From Haliclystus octoradiatus (lineage: Eukaryota > Cnidaria > Staurozoa > Stauromedusae > Haliclystidae): a DNA stretch of 64,000 bases. Position numbers and translations under genes: made by a program. Below the pieces are notes generated by a model that was not told where the DNA came from, made no database searches, and saw only the letters and a program-made list of their open reading frames with translations. The stretch lies in the NCBI GenBank assembly GCA_916610825.1, contig CAKAJK010000007.1, forward strand, positions 310,001-374,000, read 5' to 3'. This document shows, piece after piece, positions 24,727-37,600 of the stretch (its first letter is position 1; each line of letters opens with the position of its first letter).

Positions 24727-25324
24727 GAACATTATTCTTGTTCAGAATTTTGCACTGATTCCAAATATACTATTTGTGAAATGATTGCTCAACTATAACT
24801 CGAGTAATTCGTGTTTGAAGATTTCCCTTGTTTAAAGTTGAAAATTTGAAACTGTTAAATAGAAGTTTTGAATACAATATTCTTGTTCAGAATTTTTCAC
24901 TGATTCCAAATATACTATTTGTGAAACGATTACGCCATTATAACTCGAGAAATTCTTGTTTTAGTTTGACATACAAAACTTTGTTAAAATTCGAAATTTC
25001 AAAACTGTACATTTTAAACTTTTGAGAACATTATTCTTGTTCAGAATTTTGCACTGATTCCAAATATACTATTTGTGAAATGATTGCTCAATTATAACTC
25101 GAGTAATTAGTGTTTGAAGATTTCCCTTGTTTAAAGTTGAAAATTTGAAACTGTTAAATAGAAGTTTTGAATACAATATTCTTGTTCAGAATTTTTCACT
25201 GATTCCAAATATACTATTTGTGAAACGATTAAGCCATTATAACTCGGGAAATTCTTGTTTTAGTTTGACGTACAAAACTTTGTTAAAATTCGAAATTTCA
25301 AAACTGTACATTTTTAACTTTTGA
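24727..25324 (+). repeat. Monomers 1' (gacatac) and 8
   Basis: Monomers at 24727 and 25026. The first combines cgattacgcc with gacatac. The second is type 8 with gctcaattataac. Confidence 0.9.
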
Positions 25325-25622
25325 GAACATTATTCTTGTTCAAAATTTTGCACTGATTCCAAATATACTATTTGTGAAATGATTGCTCAGCTATAACTCG
25401 AGTAATTCGTGTTTGAAGATTTCCTTTGTTTAAAGTTGAAAATTTGAAACTGTTAAATAGAGGTTTTGAATACAATATTCTTGTTCAAAATTTTTCACTG
25501 ATTCCAAATATACTATTTGTGAAACGATTACGCCATTATAACTCGAGAAATTCTTGTTTAGTTTGACGTACAAAACTTTGTTAAAATTCGAAATTTCAAA
25601 ACTGTACATTTTAAACTTTTGA
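25325..25622 (+). repeat. D monomer (298 bp), first copy
   Basis: First monomer with one T lost from the T-run of cttgttttag in the B half (run at 25557-25559). It also has ttcaaaattttt in B, unlike later D copies. Confidence 0.93.
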
Positions 25623-26220
25623 GAACATTATTCTTGTTCAGAATTTTGCACTGATTCCAAATATACTATTTGTGAAATGATTGATCAACTATAACTCGAG
25701 TAATTCGTGTTTGAAGATTTCCTTTGTTTAAAGTTGAAAATTTGAAACTGTTAAATAGAAGTTTTGAATACAATATTCTTGTTCAGAATTTTTTACTGAT
25801 TCCAAATATACTATTTGTGAAACGGTTACGCCATTATAACTCGAGAAATTCTTGTTTTAGTTTGACATACAAAACTTTGTTAAAATTCGAAATTTCAAAA
25901 CTGTACATTTTTAACTTTTGAGAACATTATTCTTGTTCAAAATTTTGCACTGATTCCAAATATACTATTTGTGAAATGATTGCTCAGCTATAACTCGAGT
26001 AATTCGTGTTTGAAGATTTCCTTTGTTTAAAGTTGAAAATTTGAAACTGTTAAATAGAAGTTTTGAATACAATATTCTTGTTCAGAATTTTTCACTGATT
26101 CCAAATATACTATTTGTGAAACGATTACGCCATTATAACTCGAGAAATTCTTGTTTTAGTTTGACATACAAAACTTTGTTAAAATTCGAAATTTCAAAAC
26201 TGTACATTTTAAACTTTTGA
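25623..26220 (+). repeat. L monomer and a type-1' monomer
   Basis: Monomers at 25623 and 25922. The first introduces the L signature (ttttttactg, cggttacgcc, gacatac) and uniquely ends atttttaac. The second has ctcgag with gacatac. Confidence 0.9.
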
Positions 26221-26519
26221 GAACATTATTCTTGTTCAGAATTTTGCACTGATTCCAAATATACTATTTGTGAAATGATTGCTCAACTATAACTCGAGTA
26301 ATTAGTGTTTGAAGATTTCCCTTGTTTAAAGTTGAAAATTTGAAACTGTTAAATAGAAGTTTTGAATACAATATTCTTGTTCAGAATTTTTCACTGATTC
26401 CAAATATACTATTTGTGAAACGATTAAGCCATTATAACTCGGGAAATTCTTGTTTTAGTTTGACGTACAAAACTTTGTTAAAATTCGAAATTTCAAAACT
26501 GTACATTTTTAACTTTTGA

Positions 26520-27115
26520 GAACATTATTCTTGTTCAAAATTTTGCACTGATTCCAAATATACTATTTGTGAAATGATTGCTCAGCTATAACTCGAGTAA
26601 TTCGTGTTTGAAGATTTCCTTTGTTTAAAGTTGAAAATTTGAAACTGTTAAATAGAGGTTTTGAATACAATATTCTTGTTCAGAATTTTTCACTGATTCC
26701 AAATATACTATTTGTGAAACGATTACGCCATTATAACTCGAGAAATTCTTGTTTAGTTTGACGTACAAAACTTTGTTAAAATTCGAAATTTCAAAACTGT
26801 ACATTTTAAACTTTTGAGAACATTATTCTTGTTCAGAATTTTGCACTGATTCCAAATATACTATTTGTGAAATGATTGATCAACTATAACTCGAGTAATT
26901 CGTGTTTGAAGATTTCCTTTGTTTAAAGTTGAAAATTTGAAACTGTTAAATAGAGGTTTTGAATACAATATTCTTGTTCAGAATTTTTCACTGATTCCAA
27001 ATATACTATTTGTGAAACGATTACGCCATTATAACTCGAGAAATTCTTGTTTAGTTTGACGTACAAAACTTTGTTAAAATTCGAAATTTCAAAACTGTAC
27101 ATTTTAAACTTTTGA
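26520..27115 (+). repeat. Two adjacent D monomers (298 bp each)
   Basis: Units at 26520 and 26818 each lack one T in the B-half T-run. The first A half has gctcagct and the second gatcaact, so they differ upstream of the shared deletion. Confidence 0.92.
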
Positions 27116-27713
27116 GAACATTATTCTTGTTCAGAATTTTGCACTGATTCCAAATATACTATTTGTGAAATGATTGATCAACTATAACTCGAGTAATTCG
27201 TGTTTGAAGATTTCCTTTGTTTAAAGTTGAAAATTTGAAACTGTTAAATAGAAGTTTTGAATACAATATTCTTGTTCAGAATTTTTTACTGATTCCAAAT
27301 ATACTATTTGTGAAACGGTTACGCCATTATAACTCGAGAAATTCTTGTTTTAGTTTGACATACAAAACTTTGTTAAAATTCGAAATTTCAAAACTGTACA
27401 TTTTAAACTTTTGAGAACATTATTCTTGTTCAGAATTTTGCACTGATTCCAAATATACTATTTGTGAAATGATTGCTCAACTATAACTCGAGTAATTAGT
27501 GTTTGAAGATTTCCCTTGTTTAAAGTTGAAAATTTGAAACTGTTAAATAGAAGTTTTGAATACAATATTCTTGTTCAGAATTTTTCACTGATTCCAAATA
27601 TACTATTTGTGAAACGATTAAGCCATTATAACTCGGGAAATTCTTGTTTTAGTTTGACGTACAAAACTTTGTTAAAATTCGAAATTTCAAAACTGTACAT
27701 TTTTAACTTTTGA

Positions 27714-28011
27714 GAACATTATTCTTGTTCAAAATTTTGCACTGATTCCAAATATACTATTTGTGAAATGATTGCTCAGCTATAACTCGAGTAATTCGTG
27801 TTTGAAGATTTCCTTTGTTTAAAGTTGAAAATTTGAAACTGTTAAATAGAGGTTTTGAATACAATATTCTTGTTCAGAATTTTTCACTGATTCCAAATAT
27901 ACTATTTGTGAAACGATTACGCCATTATAACTCGAGAAATTCTTGTTTAGTTTGACGTACAAAACTTTGTTAAAATTCGAAATTTCAAAACTGTACATTT
28001 TAAACTTTTGA
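27714..28011 (+). repeat. D monomer (298 bp)
   Basis: Single D unit with the gctcagct A half, in the 8-D-L half of the 2,090-bp HOR. Confidence 0.92.
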
Positions 28012-28310
28012 GAACATTATTCTTGTTCAGAATTTTGCACTGATTCCAAATATACTATTTGTGAAATGATTGATCAACTATAACTCGAGTAATTCGTGTT
28101 TGAAGATTTCCTTTGTTTAAAGTTGAAAATTTGAAACTGTTAAATAGAAGTTTTGAATACAATATTCTTGTTCAGAATTTTTTACTGATTCCAAATATAC
28201 TATTTGTGAAACGGTTACGCCATTATAACTCGAGAAATTCTTGTTTTAGTTTGACATACAAAACTTTGTTAAAATTCGAAATTTCAAAACTGTACATTTT
28301 AAACTTTTGA

Positions 28311-29803
28311 GAACATTATTCTTGTTCAGAATTTTGCACTGATTCCAAATATACTATTTGTGAAATGATTGCTCAACTATAACTCGAGTAATTAGTGTTT
28401 GAAGATTTCCCTTGTTTAAAGTTGAAAATTTGAAACTGTTAAATAGAAGTTTTGAATACAATATTCTTGTTCAGAATTTTTCACTGATTCCAAATATACT
28501 ATTTGTGAAACGATTAAGCCATTATAACTCGGGAAATTCTTGTTTTAGTTTGACGTACAAAACTTTGTTAAAATTCGAAATTTCAAAACTGTACATTTTT
28601 AACTTTTGAGAACATTATTCTTGTTCAAAATTTTGCACTGATTCCAAATATACTATTTGTGAAATGATTGCTCAGCTATAACTCGAGTAATTCGTGTTTG
28701 AAGATTTCCTTTGTTTAAAGTTGAAAATTTGAAACTGTTAAATAGAGGTTTTGAATACAATATTCTTGTTCAGAATTTTTCACTGATTCCAAATATACTA
28801 TTTGTGAAACGATTACGCCATTATAACTCGAGAAATTCTTGTTTAGTTTGACGTACAAAACTTTGTTAAAATTCGAAATTTCAAAACTGTACATTTTAAA
28901 CTTTTGAGAACATTATTCTTGTTCAGAATTTTGCACTGATTCCAAATATACTATTTGTGAAATGATTGATCAACTATAACTCGAGTAATTCGTGTTTGAA
29001 GATTTCCTTTGTTTAAAGTTGAAAATTTGAAACTGTTAAATAGAGGTTTTGAATACAATATTCTTGTTCAGAATTTTTCACTGATTCCAAATATACTATT
29101 TGTGAAACGATTACGCCATTATAACTCGAGAAATTCTTGTTTAGTTTGACGTACAAAACTTTGTTAAAATTCGAAATTTCAAAACTGTACATTTTAAACT
29201 TTTGAGAACATTATTCTTGTTCAGAATTTTGCACTGATTCCAAATATACTATTTGTGAAATGATTGATCAACTATAACTCGAGTAATTCGTGTTTGAAGA
29301 TTTCCTTTGTTTAAAGTTGAAAATTTGAAACTGTTAAATAGAAGTTTTGAATACAATATTCTTGTTCAGAATTTTTTACTGATTCCAAATATACTATTTG
29401 TGAAACGGTTACGCCATTATAACTCGAGAAATTCTTGTTTTAGTTTGACATACAAAACTTTGTTAAAATTCGAAATTTCAAAACTGTACATTTTAAACTT
29501 TTGAGAACATTATTCTTGTTAAGAATTTTGCACTGATTCCAAATATACTATTTGTGAAATGATTGATCAACTATAACTCGAGTAATTCGTGTTTGAAGAT
29601 TTCCTTTGTTTAAAGTTGAAAATTTGAAACTGTTAAATAGAAGTTTTGAATACAATATTCTTGTTCAGAATTTTTCACTGATTCCAAATATACTATTTGT
29701 GAAACGATTACGCCATTATAACTCGAGAAATTCTTGTTTTAGTTTGACGTACAAAACTTTGTTAAAATTCGAAATTTCAAAACTGTACATTTTAAACTTT
29801 TGA
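28311..29803 (+). repeat. 2,090-bp HOR copy 2, broken off (8-D-D-L-1)
   Basis: Monomers at 28311, 28610, 28908, 29206 and 29505. The first four repeat 26221-27414. The fifth (29505) is type 1 with the new A-half marker cttgttaagaatt, so the HOR stops here. Confidence 0.9.
28610..29205 (+). repeat. Two adjacent D monomers (298 bp each)
   Basis: Units at 28610 and 28908, the HOR counterparts of 26520 and 26818 at an offset of 2,090 bp. Confidence 0.92.
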
Positions 29804-29957
29804 GAACATTATTCTTGTTCAGAATTTTGCACTGATTCCAAATATACTATTTGTGAAACGGTTACGCCATTATAACTCGAGAAATTCTTGTTTTAGTTTG
29901 ACATACAAAACTTTGTTAAAATTCGAAATTTCAAAACTGTACATTTTAAACTTTTGA
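29804..29957 (+). repeat. H half unit 8
   Basis: H reappears after about 5.1 kb without one, now following a cttgttaagaatt-marked monomer. Confidence 0.92.
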
Positions 29958-30553
29958 GAACATTATTCTTGTTCAGAATTTTGCACTGATTCCAAATATA
30001 CTATTTGTGAAATGATTGCTCAGCTATAACTCGAGTAATTCGTGTTTGAAGATTTCCTTTGTTTAAAGTTGAAAATTTGAAACTGTTAAATAGAGGTTTT
30101 GAATACAATATTCTTGTTCAGAATTTTTCACTGATTCCAAATATACTATTTGTGAAACGATTACGCCATTATAACTCGAGAAATTCTTGTTTAGTTTGAC
30201 GTACAAAACTTTGTTAAAATTCGAAATTTCAAAACTGTACATTTTAAACTTTTGAGAACATTATTCTTGTTCAGAATTTTGCACTGATTCCAAATATACT
30301 ATTTGTGAAATGATTGATCAACTATAACTCGAGTAATTCGTGTTTGAAGATTTCCTTTGTTTAAAGTTGAAAATTTGAAACTGTTAAATAGAGGTTTTGA
30401 ATACAATATTCTTGTTCAGAATTTTTCACTGATTCCAAATATACTATTTGTGAAACGATTACGCCATTATAACTCGAGAAATTCTTGTTTAGTTTGACGT
30501 ACAAAACTTTGTTAAAATTCGAAATTTCAAAACTGTACATTTTAAACTTTTGA
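29958..30553 (+). repeat. Two adjacent D monomers (298 bp each)
   Basis: Units at 29958 and 30256. The first has ttcagaattttgc with gctcagct, a combination different from the D at 26520. Confidence 0.92.
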
Positions 30554-31151
30554 GAACATTATTCTTGTTCAGAATTTTGCACTGATTCCAAATATACTAT
30601 TTGTGAAATGATTGATCAACTATAACTCGAGTAATTCGTGTTTGAAGATTTCCTTTGTTTAAAGTTGAAAATTTGAAACTGTTAAATAGAAGTTTTGAAT
30701 ACAATATTCTTGTTCAGAATTTTTTACTGATTCCAAATATACTATTTGTGAAACGGTTACGCCATTATAACTCGAGAAATTCTTGTTTTAGTTTGACATA
30801 CAAAACTTTGTTAAAATTCGAAATTTCAAAACTGTACATTTTAAACTTTTGAGAACATTATTCTTGTTAAGAATTTTGCACTGATTCCAAATATACTATT
30901 TGTGAAATGATTGATCAACTATAACTCGAGTAATTCGTGTTTGAAGATTTCCTTTGTTTAAAGTTGAAAATTTGAAACTGTTAAATAGAGGTTTTGAATA
31001 CAATATTCTTGTTCAGAATTTTTCACTGATTCCAAATATACTATTTGTGAAACGATTACGCCATTATAACTCGAGAAATTCTTGTTTTAGTTTGACGTAC
31101 AAAACTTTGTTAAAATTCGAAATTTCAAAACTGTACATTTTAAACTTTTGA
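29958..31151 (+). repeat. Block D-D-L-5
   Basis: Units at 29958 (D), 30256 (D), 30554 (L) and 30853 (5). The last carries the cttgttaagaatt marker, found right after an L monomer here and at 29505, 31903, 33850 and 36849. Confidence 0.9.
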
Positions 31152-31305
31152 GAACATTATTCTTGTTCAGAATTTTGCACTGATTCCAAATATACTATTT
31201 GTGAAACGGTTACGCCATTATAACTCGAGAAATTCTTGTTTTAGTTTGACATACAAAACTTTGTTAAAATTCGAAATTTCAAAACTGTACATTTTAAACT
31301 TTTGA
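31152..31305 (+). repeat. H half unit 9
   Basis: Standard H form following a type-5 monomer. Confidence 0.92.
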
Positions 31306-31603
31306 GAACATTATTCTTGTTCAGAATTTTGCACTGATTCCAAATATACTATTTGTGAAATGATTGATCAACTATAACTCGAGTAATTCGTGTTTGAAGA
31401 TTTCCTTTGTTTAAAGTTGAAAATTTGAAACTGTTAAATAGAGGTTTTGAATACAATATTCTTGTTCAGAATTTTTCACTGATTCCAAATATACTATTTG
31501 TGAAACGATTACGCCATTATAACTCGAGAAATTCTTGTTTAGTTTGACGTACAAAACTTTGTTAAAATTCGAAATTTCAAAACTGTACATTTTAAACTTT
31601 TGA
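31306..31603 (+). repeat. D monomer (298 bp)
   Basis: D unit placed directly after an H, with gatcaact in its A half. Confidence 0.92.
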
Positions 31604-32201
31604 GAACATTATTCTTGTTCAGAATTTTGCACTGATTCCAAATATACTATTTGTGAAATGATTGATCAACTATAACTCGAGTAATTCGTGTTTGAAGATT
31701 TCCTTTGTTTAAAGTTGAAAATTTGAAACTGTTAAATAGAAGTTTTGAATACAATATTCTTGTTCAGAATTTTTTACTGATTCCAAATATACTATTTGTG
31801 AAACGGTTACGCCATTATAACTCGAGAAATTCTTGTTTTAGTTTGACATACAAAACTTTGTTAAAATTCGAAATTTCAAAACTGTACATTTTAAACTTTT
31901 GAGAACATTATTCTTGTTAAGAATTTTGCACTGATTCCAAATATACTATTTGTGAAATGATTGATCAACTATAACTCGAGTAATTCGTGTTTGAAGATTT
32001 CCTTTGTTTAAAGTTGAAAATTTGAAACTGTTAAATAGAGGTTTTGAATACAATATTCTTGTTCAGAATTTTTCACTGATTCCAAATATACTATTTGTGA
32101 AACGATTACGCCATTATAACTCGAGAAATTCTTGTTTTAGTTTGACGTACAAAACTTTGTTAAAATTCGAAATTTCAAAACTGTACATTTTAAACTTTTG
32201 A
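31306..32201 (+). repeat. Block D-L-5
   Basis: Units at 31306 (D, 298 bp), 31604 (L) and 31903 (5 with cttgttaagaatt). It repeats the last three units of the preceding block. Confidence 0.9.
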
Positions 32202-32355
32202 GAACATTATTCTTGTTCAGAATTTTGCACTGATTCCAAATATACTATTTGTGAAACGGTTACGCCATTATAACTCGAGAAATTCTTGTTTTAGTTTGAC
32301 ATACAAAACTTTGTTAAAATTCGAAATTTCAAAACTGTACATTTTAAACTTTTGA
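32202..32355 (+). repeat. H half unit 10
   Basis: Standard H form between type 5 and L. Confidence 0.92.
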
Positions 32356-34148
32356 GAACATTATTCTTGTTCAGAATTTTGCACTGATTCCAAATATACT
32401 ATTTGTGAAATGATTGATCAACTATAACTCGAGTAATTCGTGTTTGAAGATTTCCTTTGTTTAAAGTTGAAAATTTGAAACTGTTAAATAGAAGTTTTGA
32501 ATACAATATTCTTGTTCAGAATTTTTTACTGATTCCAAATATACTATTTGTGAAACGGTTACGCCATTATAACTCGAGAAATTCTTGTTTTAGTTTGACA
32601 TACAAAACTTTGTTAAAATTCGAAATTTCAAAACTGTACATTTTAAACTTTTGAGAACATTATTCTTGTTCAGAATTTTGCACTGATTCCAAATATACTA
32701 TTTGTGAAATGATTGCTCAACTATAACTCGAGTAATTAGTGTTTGAAGATTTCCCTTGTTTAAAGTTGAAAATTTGAAACTGTTAAATAGAAGTTTTGAA
32801 TACAATATTCTTGTTCAGAATTTTTCACTGATTCCAAATATACTATTTGTGAAACGATTAAGCCATTATAACTCGGGAAATTCTTGTTTTAGTTTGACGT
32901 ACAAAACTTTGTTAAAATTCGAAATTTCAAAACTGTACATTTTTAACTTTTGAGAACATTATTCTTGTTCAAAATTTTGCACTGATTCCAAATATACTAT
33001 TTGTGAAATGATTGCTCAGCTATAACTCGAGTAATTCGTGTTTGAAGATTTCCTTTGTTTAAAGTTGAAAATTTGAAACTGTTAAATAGAGGTTTTGAAT
33101 ACAATATTCTTGTTCAGAATTTTTCACTGATTCCAAATATACTATTTGTGAAACGATTACGCCATTATAACTCGAGAAATTCTTGTTTAGTTTGACGTAC
33201 AAAACTTTGTTAAAATTCGAAATTTCAAAACTGTACATTTTAAACTTTTGAGAACATTATTCTTGTTCAGAATTTTGCACTGATTCCAAATATACTATTT
33301 GTGAAATGATTGATCAACTATAACTCGAGTAATTCGTGTTTGAAGATTTCCTTTGTTTAAAGTTGAAAATTTGAAACTGTTAAATAGAAGTTTTGAATAC
33401 AATATTCTTGTTCAGAATTTTTTACTGATTCCAAATATACTATTTGTGAAACGGTTACGCCATTATAACTCGAGAAATTCTTGTTTTAGTTTGACATACA
33501 AAACTTTGTTAAAATTCGAAATTTCAAAACTGTACATTTTAAACTTTTGAGAACATTATTCTTGTTCAGAATTTTGCACTGATTCCAAATATACTATTTG
33601 TGAAATGATTGATCAACTATAACTCGAGTAATTCGTGTTTGAAGATTTCCTTTGTTTAAAGTTGAAAATTTGAAACTGTTAAATAGAAGTTTTGAATACA
33701 ATATTCTTGTTCAGAATTTTTTACTGATTCCAAATATACTATTTGTGAAACGGTTACGCCATTATAACTCGAGAAATTCTTGTTTTAGTTTGACATACAA
33801 AACTTTGTTAAAATTCGAAATTTCAAAACTGTACATTTTAAACTTTTGAGAACATTATTCTTGTTAAGAATTTTGCACTGATTCCAAATATACTATTTGT
33901 GAAATGATTGATCAACTATAACTCGAGTAATTCGTGTTTGAAGATTTCCTTTGTTTAAAGTTGAAAATTTGAAACTGTTAAATAGAGGTTTTGAATACAA
34001 TATTCTTGTTCAGAATTTTTCACTGATTCCAAATATACTATTTGTGAAACGATTACGCCATTATAACTCGAGAAATTCTTGTTTTAGTTTGACGTACAAA
34101 ACTTTGTTAAAATTCGAAATTTCAAAACTGTACATTTTAAACTTTTGA
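32356..34148 (+). repeat. Block L-8-D-L-L-5
   Basis: Units at 32356, 32655, 32954, 33252, 33551 and 33850. It contains the last D monomer of the window and the first pair of adjacent L monomers. Confidence 0.9.
32954..33251 (+). repeat. Last D monomer (298 bp)
   Basis: Tenth and final copy of the B-half T deletion; none was seen from here to the right edge. Confidence 0.92.
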
Positions 34149-34302
34149 GAACATTATTCTTGTTCAGAATTTTGCACTGATTCCAAATATACTATTTGTG
34201 AAACGGTTACGCCATTATAACTCGAGAAATTCTTGTTTTAGTTTGACATACAAAACTTTGTTAAAATTCGAAATTTCAAAACTGTACATTTTAAACTTTT
34301 GA
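34149..34302 (+). repeat. H half unit 11
   Basis: Standard H form between type 5 and L. Confidence 0.92.
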
Positions 34303-34900
34303 GAACATTATTCTTGTTCAGAATTTTGCACTGATTCCAAATATACTATTTGTGAAATGATTGCTCAACTATAACTCGAGTAATTCGTGTTTGAAGATTT
34401 CCTTTGTTTAAAGTTGAAAATTTGAAACTGTTAAATAGAAGTTTTGAATACAATATTCTTGTTCAGAATTTTTTACTGATTCCAAATATACTATTTGTGA
34501 AACGGTTACGCCATTATAACTCGAGAAATTCTTGTTTTAGTTTGACATACAAAACTTTGTTAAAATTCGAAATTTCAAAACTGTACATTTTAAACTTTTG
34601 AGAACATTATTCTTGTTCAGAATTTTGCACTGATTCCAAATATACTATTTGTGAAATGATTGCTCAACTATAACTCGAGTAATTCGTGTTTGAAGATTTC
34701 CTTTGTTTAAAGTTGAAAATTTGAAACTGTTAAATAGAAGTTTTGAATACAATATTCTTGTTCAGAATTTTTTACTGATTCCAAATATACTATTTGTGAA
34801 ACGGTTACGCCATTATAACTCGAGAAATTCTTGTTTTAGTTTGACATACAAAACTTTGTTAAAATTCGAAATTTCAAAACTGTACATTTTAAACTTTTGA
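34303..34900 (+). repeat. Two L monomers
   Basis: Units at 34303 and 34602, both with gctcaact in A. Only one such L stands at the equivalent place in the next HOR copy (37302). Confidence 0.9.
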
Positions 34901-36395
34901 GAACATTATTCTTGTTCAGAATTTTGCACTGATTCCAAATATACTATTTGTGAAATGATTGATCAACTATAACTCGAGTAATTCGTGTTTGAAGATTTCC
35001 TTTGTTTAAAGTTGAAAATTTGAAACTGTTAAATAGAGGTTTTGAATACAATATTCTTGTTCAGAATTTTTCACTGATTCCAAATATACTATTTGTGAAA
35101 CGATTACGCCATTATAACTCGAGAAATTCTTGTTTTAGTTTGACGTACAAAACTTTGTTAAAATTCGAAATTTCAAAACTGTACATTTTAAACTTTTGAG
35201 AACATTATTCTTGTTCAGAATTTTGCACTGATTCCAAATATACTATTTGTGAAATGATTGATCAACTATAACTCGAGTAATTCGTGTTTGAAGATTTCCT
35301 TTGTTTAAAGTTGAAAATTTGAAACTGTTAAATAGAAGTTTTGAATACAATATTCTTGTTCAGAATTTTTCACTGATTCCAAATATACTATTTGTGAAAC
35401 GATTACGCCATTATAACTCGGGAAATTCTTGTTTTAGTTTGACGTACAAAACTTTGTTAAAATTCGAAATTTCAAAACTGTGCATTTTAAACTTTTGAGA
35501 ACATTATTCTTGTTCAGAATTTTGCACTGATTCCAAATATACTATTTGTGAAATGATTGCTCAACTATAACTCGAGTAATTAGTGTTTGAAGATTTCCCT
35601 TGTTTAAAGTTGAAAATTTGAAACTGTTAAATAGAAGTTTTGAATACAATATTCTTGTTCAGAATTTTTCACTGATTCCAAATATACTATTTGTGAAACG
35701 ATTAAGCCATTATAACTCGGGAAATTCTTGTTTTATTTTGACGTACAAAACTTTGTTAAAATTCGAAAATTCAAAACTGTACATTTTTAACTTTTGAGAA
35801 CATTATTCTTGTTCAAAATTTTGCACTGATTCCAAATATACTATTTGTGAAATGATTGCTCAGCTATAACTCGAGTAATTCGTGTTTGAAGATTTCCTTT
35901 GTTTAAAGTTGAAAATTTGAAACTGTTAAATAGAGGTTTTGAATACAATATTCTTGTTCAGAATTTTTCACTGATTCCAAATATACTATTTGTGAAACGA
36001 TTACGCCATTATAACTCGAGAAATTCTTGTTTTAGTTTGACGTACAAAACTTTGTTAAAATTCGAAATTTCAAAACTGTACATTTTAAACTTTTGAGAAC
36101 ATTATTCTTGTTCAGAATTTTGCACTGATTCCAAATATACTATTTGTGAAATGATTGATCAACTATAACTCGAGTAATTCGTGTTTGAAGATTTCCTTTG
36201 TTTAAAGTTGAAAATTTGAAACTGTTAAATAGAAGTTTTGAATACAATATTCTTGTTCAGAATTTTTCACTGATTCCAAATATACTATTTGTGAAACGAT
36301 TACGCCATTATAACTCGGGAAATTCTTGTTTTAGTTTGACGTACAAAACTTTGTTAAAATTCGAAATTTCAAAACTGTACATTTTAAACTTTTGA

Positions 36396-36549
36396 GAACA
36401 TTATTCTTGTTCAGAATTTTGCACTGATTCCAAATATACTATTTGTGAAACGGTTACGCCATTATAACTCGAGAAATTCTTGTTTTAGTTTGACATACAA
36501 AACTTTGTTAAAATTCGAAATTTCAAAACTGTACATTTTAAACTTTTGA
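36396..36549 (+). repeat. H half unit 12
   Basis: Standard H form after type 7, inside the 2,700-bp HOR. Confidence 0.92.
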
Positions 36550-37147
36550 GAACATTATTCTTGTTCAGAATTTTGCACTGATTCCAAATATACTATTTGT
36601 GAAATGATTGATCAACTATAACTCGAGTAATTCGTGTTTGAAGATTTCCTTTGTTTAAAGTTGAAAATTTGAAACTGTTAAATAGAAGTTTTGAATACAA
36701 TATTCTTGTTCAGAATTTTTTACTGATTCCAAATATACTATTTGTGAAACGGTTACGCCATTATAACTCGAGAAATTCTTGTTTTAGTTTGACATACAAA
36801 ACTTTGTTAAAATTCGAAATTTCAAAACTGTACATTTTAAACTTTTGAGAACATTATTCTTGTTAAGAATTTTGCACTGATTCCAAATATACTATTTGTG
36901 AAATGATTGATCAACTATAACTCGAGTAATTCGTGTTTGAAGATTTCCTTTGTTTAAAGTTGAAAATTTGAAACTGTTAAATAGAGGTTTTGAATACAAT
37001 ATTCTTGTTCAGAATTTTTCACTGATTCCAAATATACTATTTGTGAAACGATTACGCCATTATAACTCGAGAAATTCTTGTTTTAGTTTGACGTACAAAA
37101 CTTTGTTAAAATTCGAAATTTCAAAACTGTACATTTTAAACTTTTGA

Positions 37148-37301
37148 GAACATTATTCTTGTTCAGAATTTTGCACTGATTCCAAATATACTATTTGTGA
37201 AACGGTTACGCCATTATAACTCGAGAAATTCTTGTTTTAGTTTGACATACAAAACTTTGTTAAAATTCGAAATTTCAAAACTGTACATTTTAAACTTTTG
37301 A
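37148..37301 (+). repeat. H half unit 13
   Basis: Standard H form; it closes the 752-bp L-5-H module 36550-37301. Confidence 0.92.
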
Positions 37302-37600
37302 GAACATTATTCTTGTTCAGAATTTTGCACTGATTCCAAATATACTATTTGTGAAATGATTGCTCAACTATAACTCGAGTAATTCGTGTTTGAAGATTTC
37401 CTTTGTTTAAAGTTGAAAATTTGAAACTGTTAAATAGAAGTTTTGAATACAATATTCTTGTTCAGAATTTTTTACTGATTCCAAATATACTATTTGTGAA
37501 ACGGTTACGCCATTATAACTCGAGAAATTCTTGTTTTAGTTTGACATACAAAACTTTGTTAAAATTCGAAATTTCAAAACTGTACATTTTAAACTTTTGA

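Larger units (their letters stand above)
26221..28310 (+). repeat. 2,090-bp HOR (8-D-D-L-8-D-L), copy 1
   Basis: Monomers start at 26221 (8), 26520 (D), 26818 (D), 27116 (L), 27415 (8), 27714 (D) and 28012 (L). The same order restarts at 28311. The mixture of one- and two-D modules shows local gain or loss of a D monomer. Confidence 0.9.
34901..37600 (+). repeat. 2,700-bp HOR (5-2'-3-5-7-H-L-5-H-L), copy 1
   Basis: Units at 34901, 35200, 35499, 35798, 36097, H 36396, 36550, 36849, H 37148 and 37302. The type-3 member has a private ttttattttgac (usual ttttagtttgac) near 35736, which recurs exactly 2,700 bp later. That confirms the period. Confidence 0.92.
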
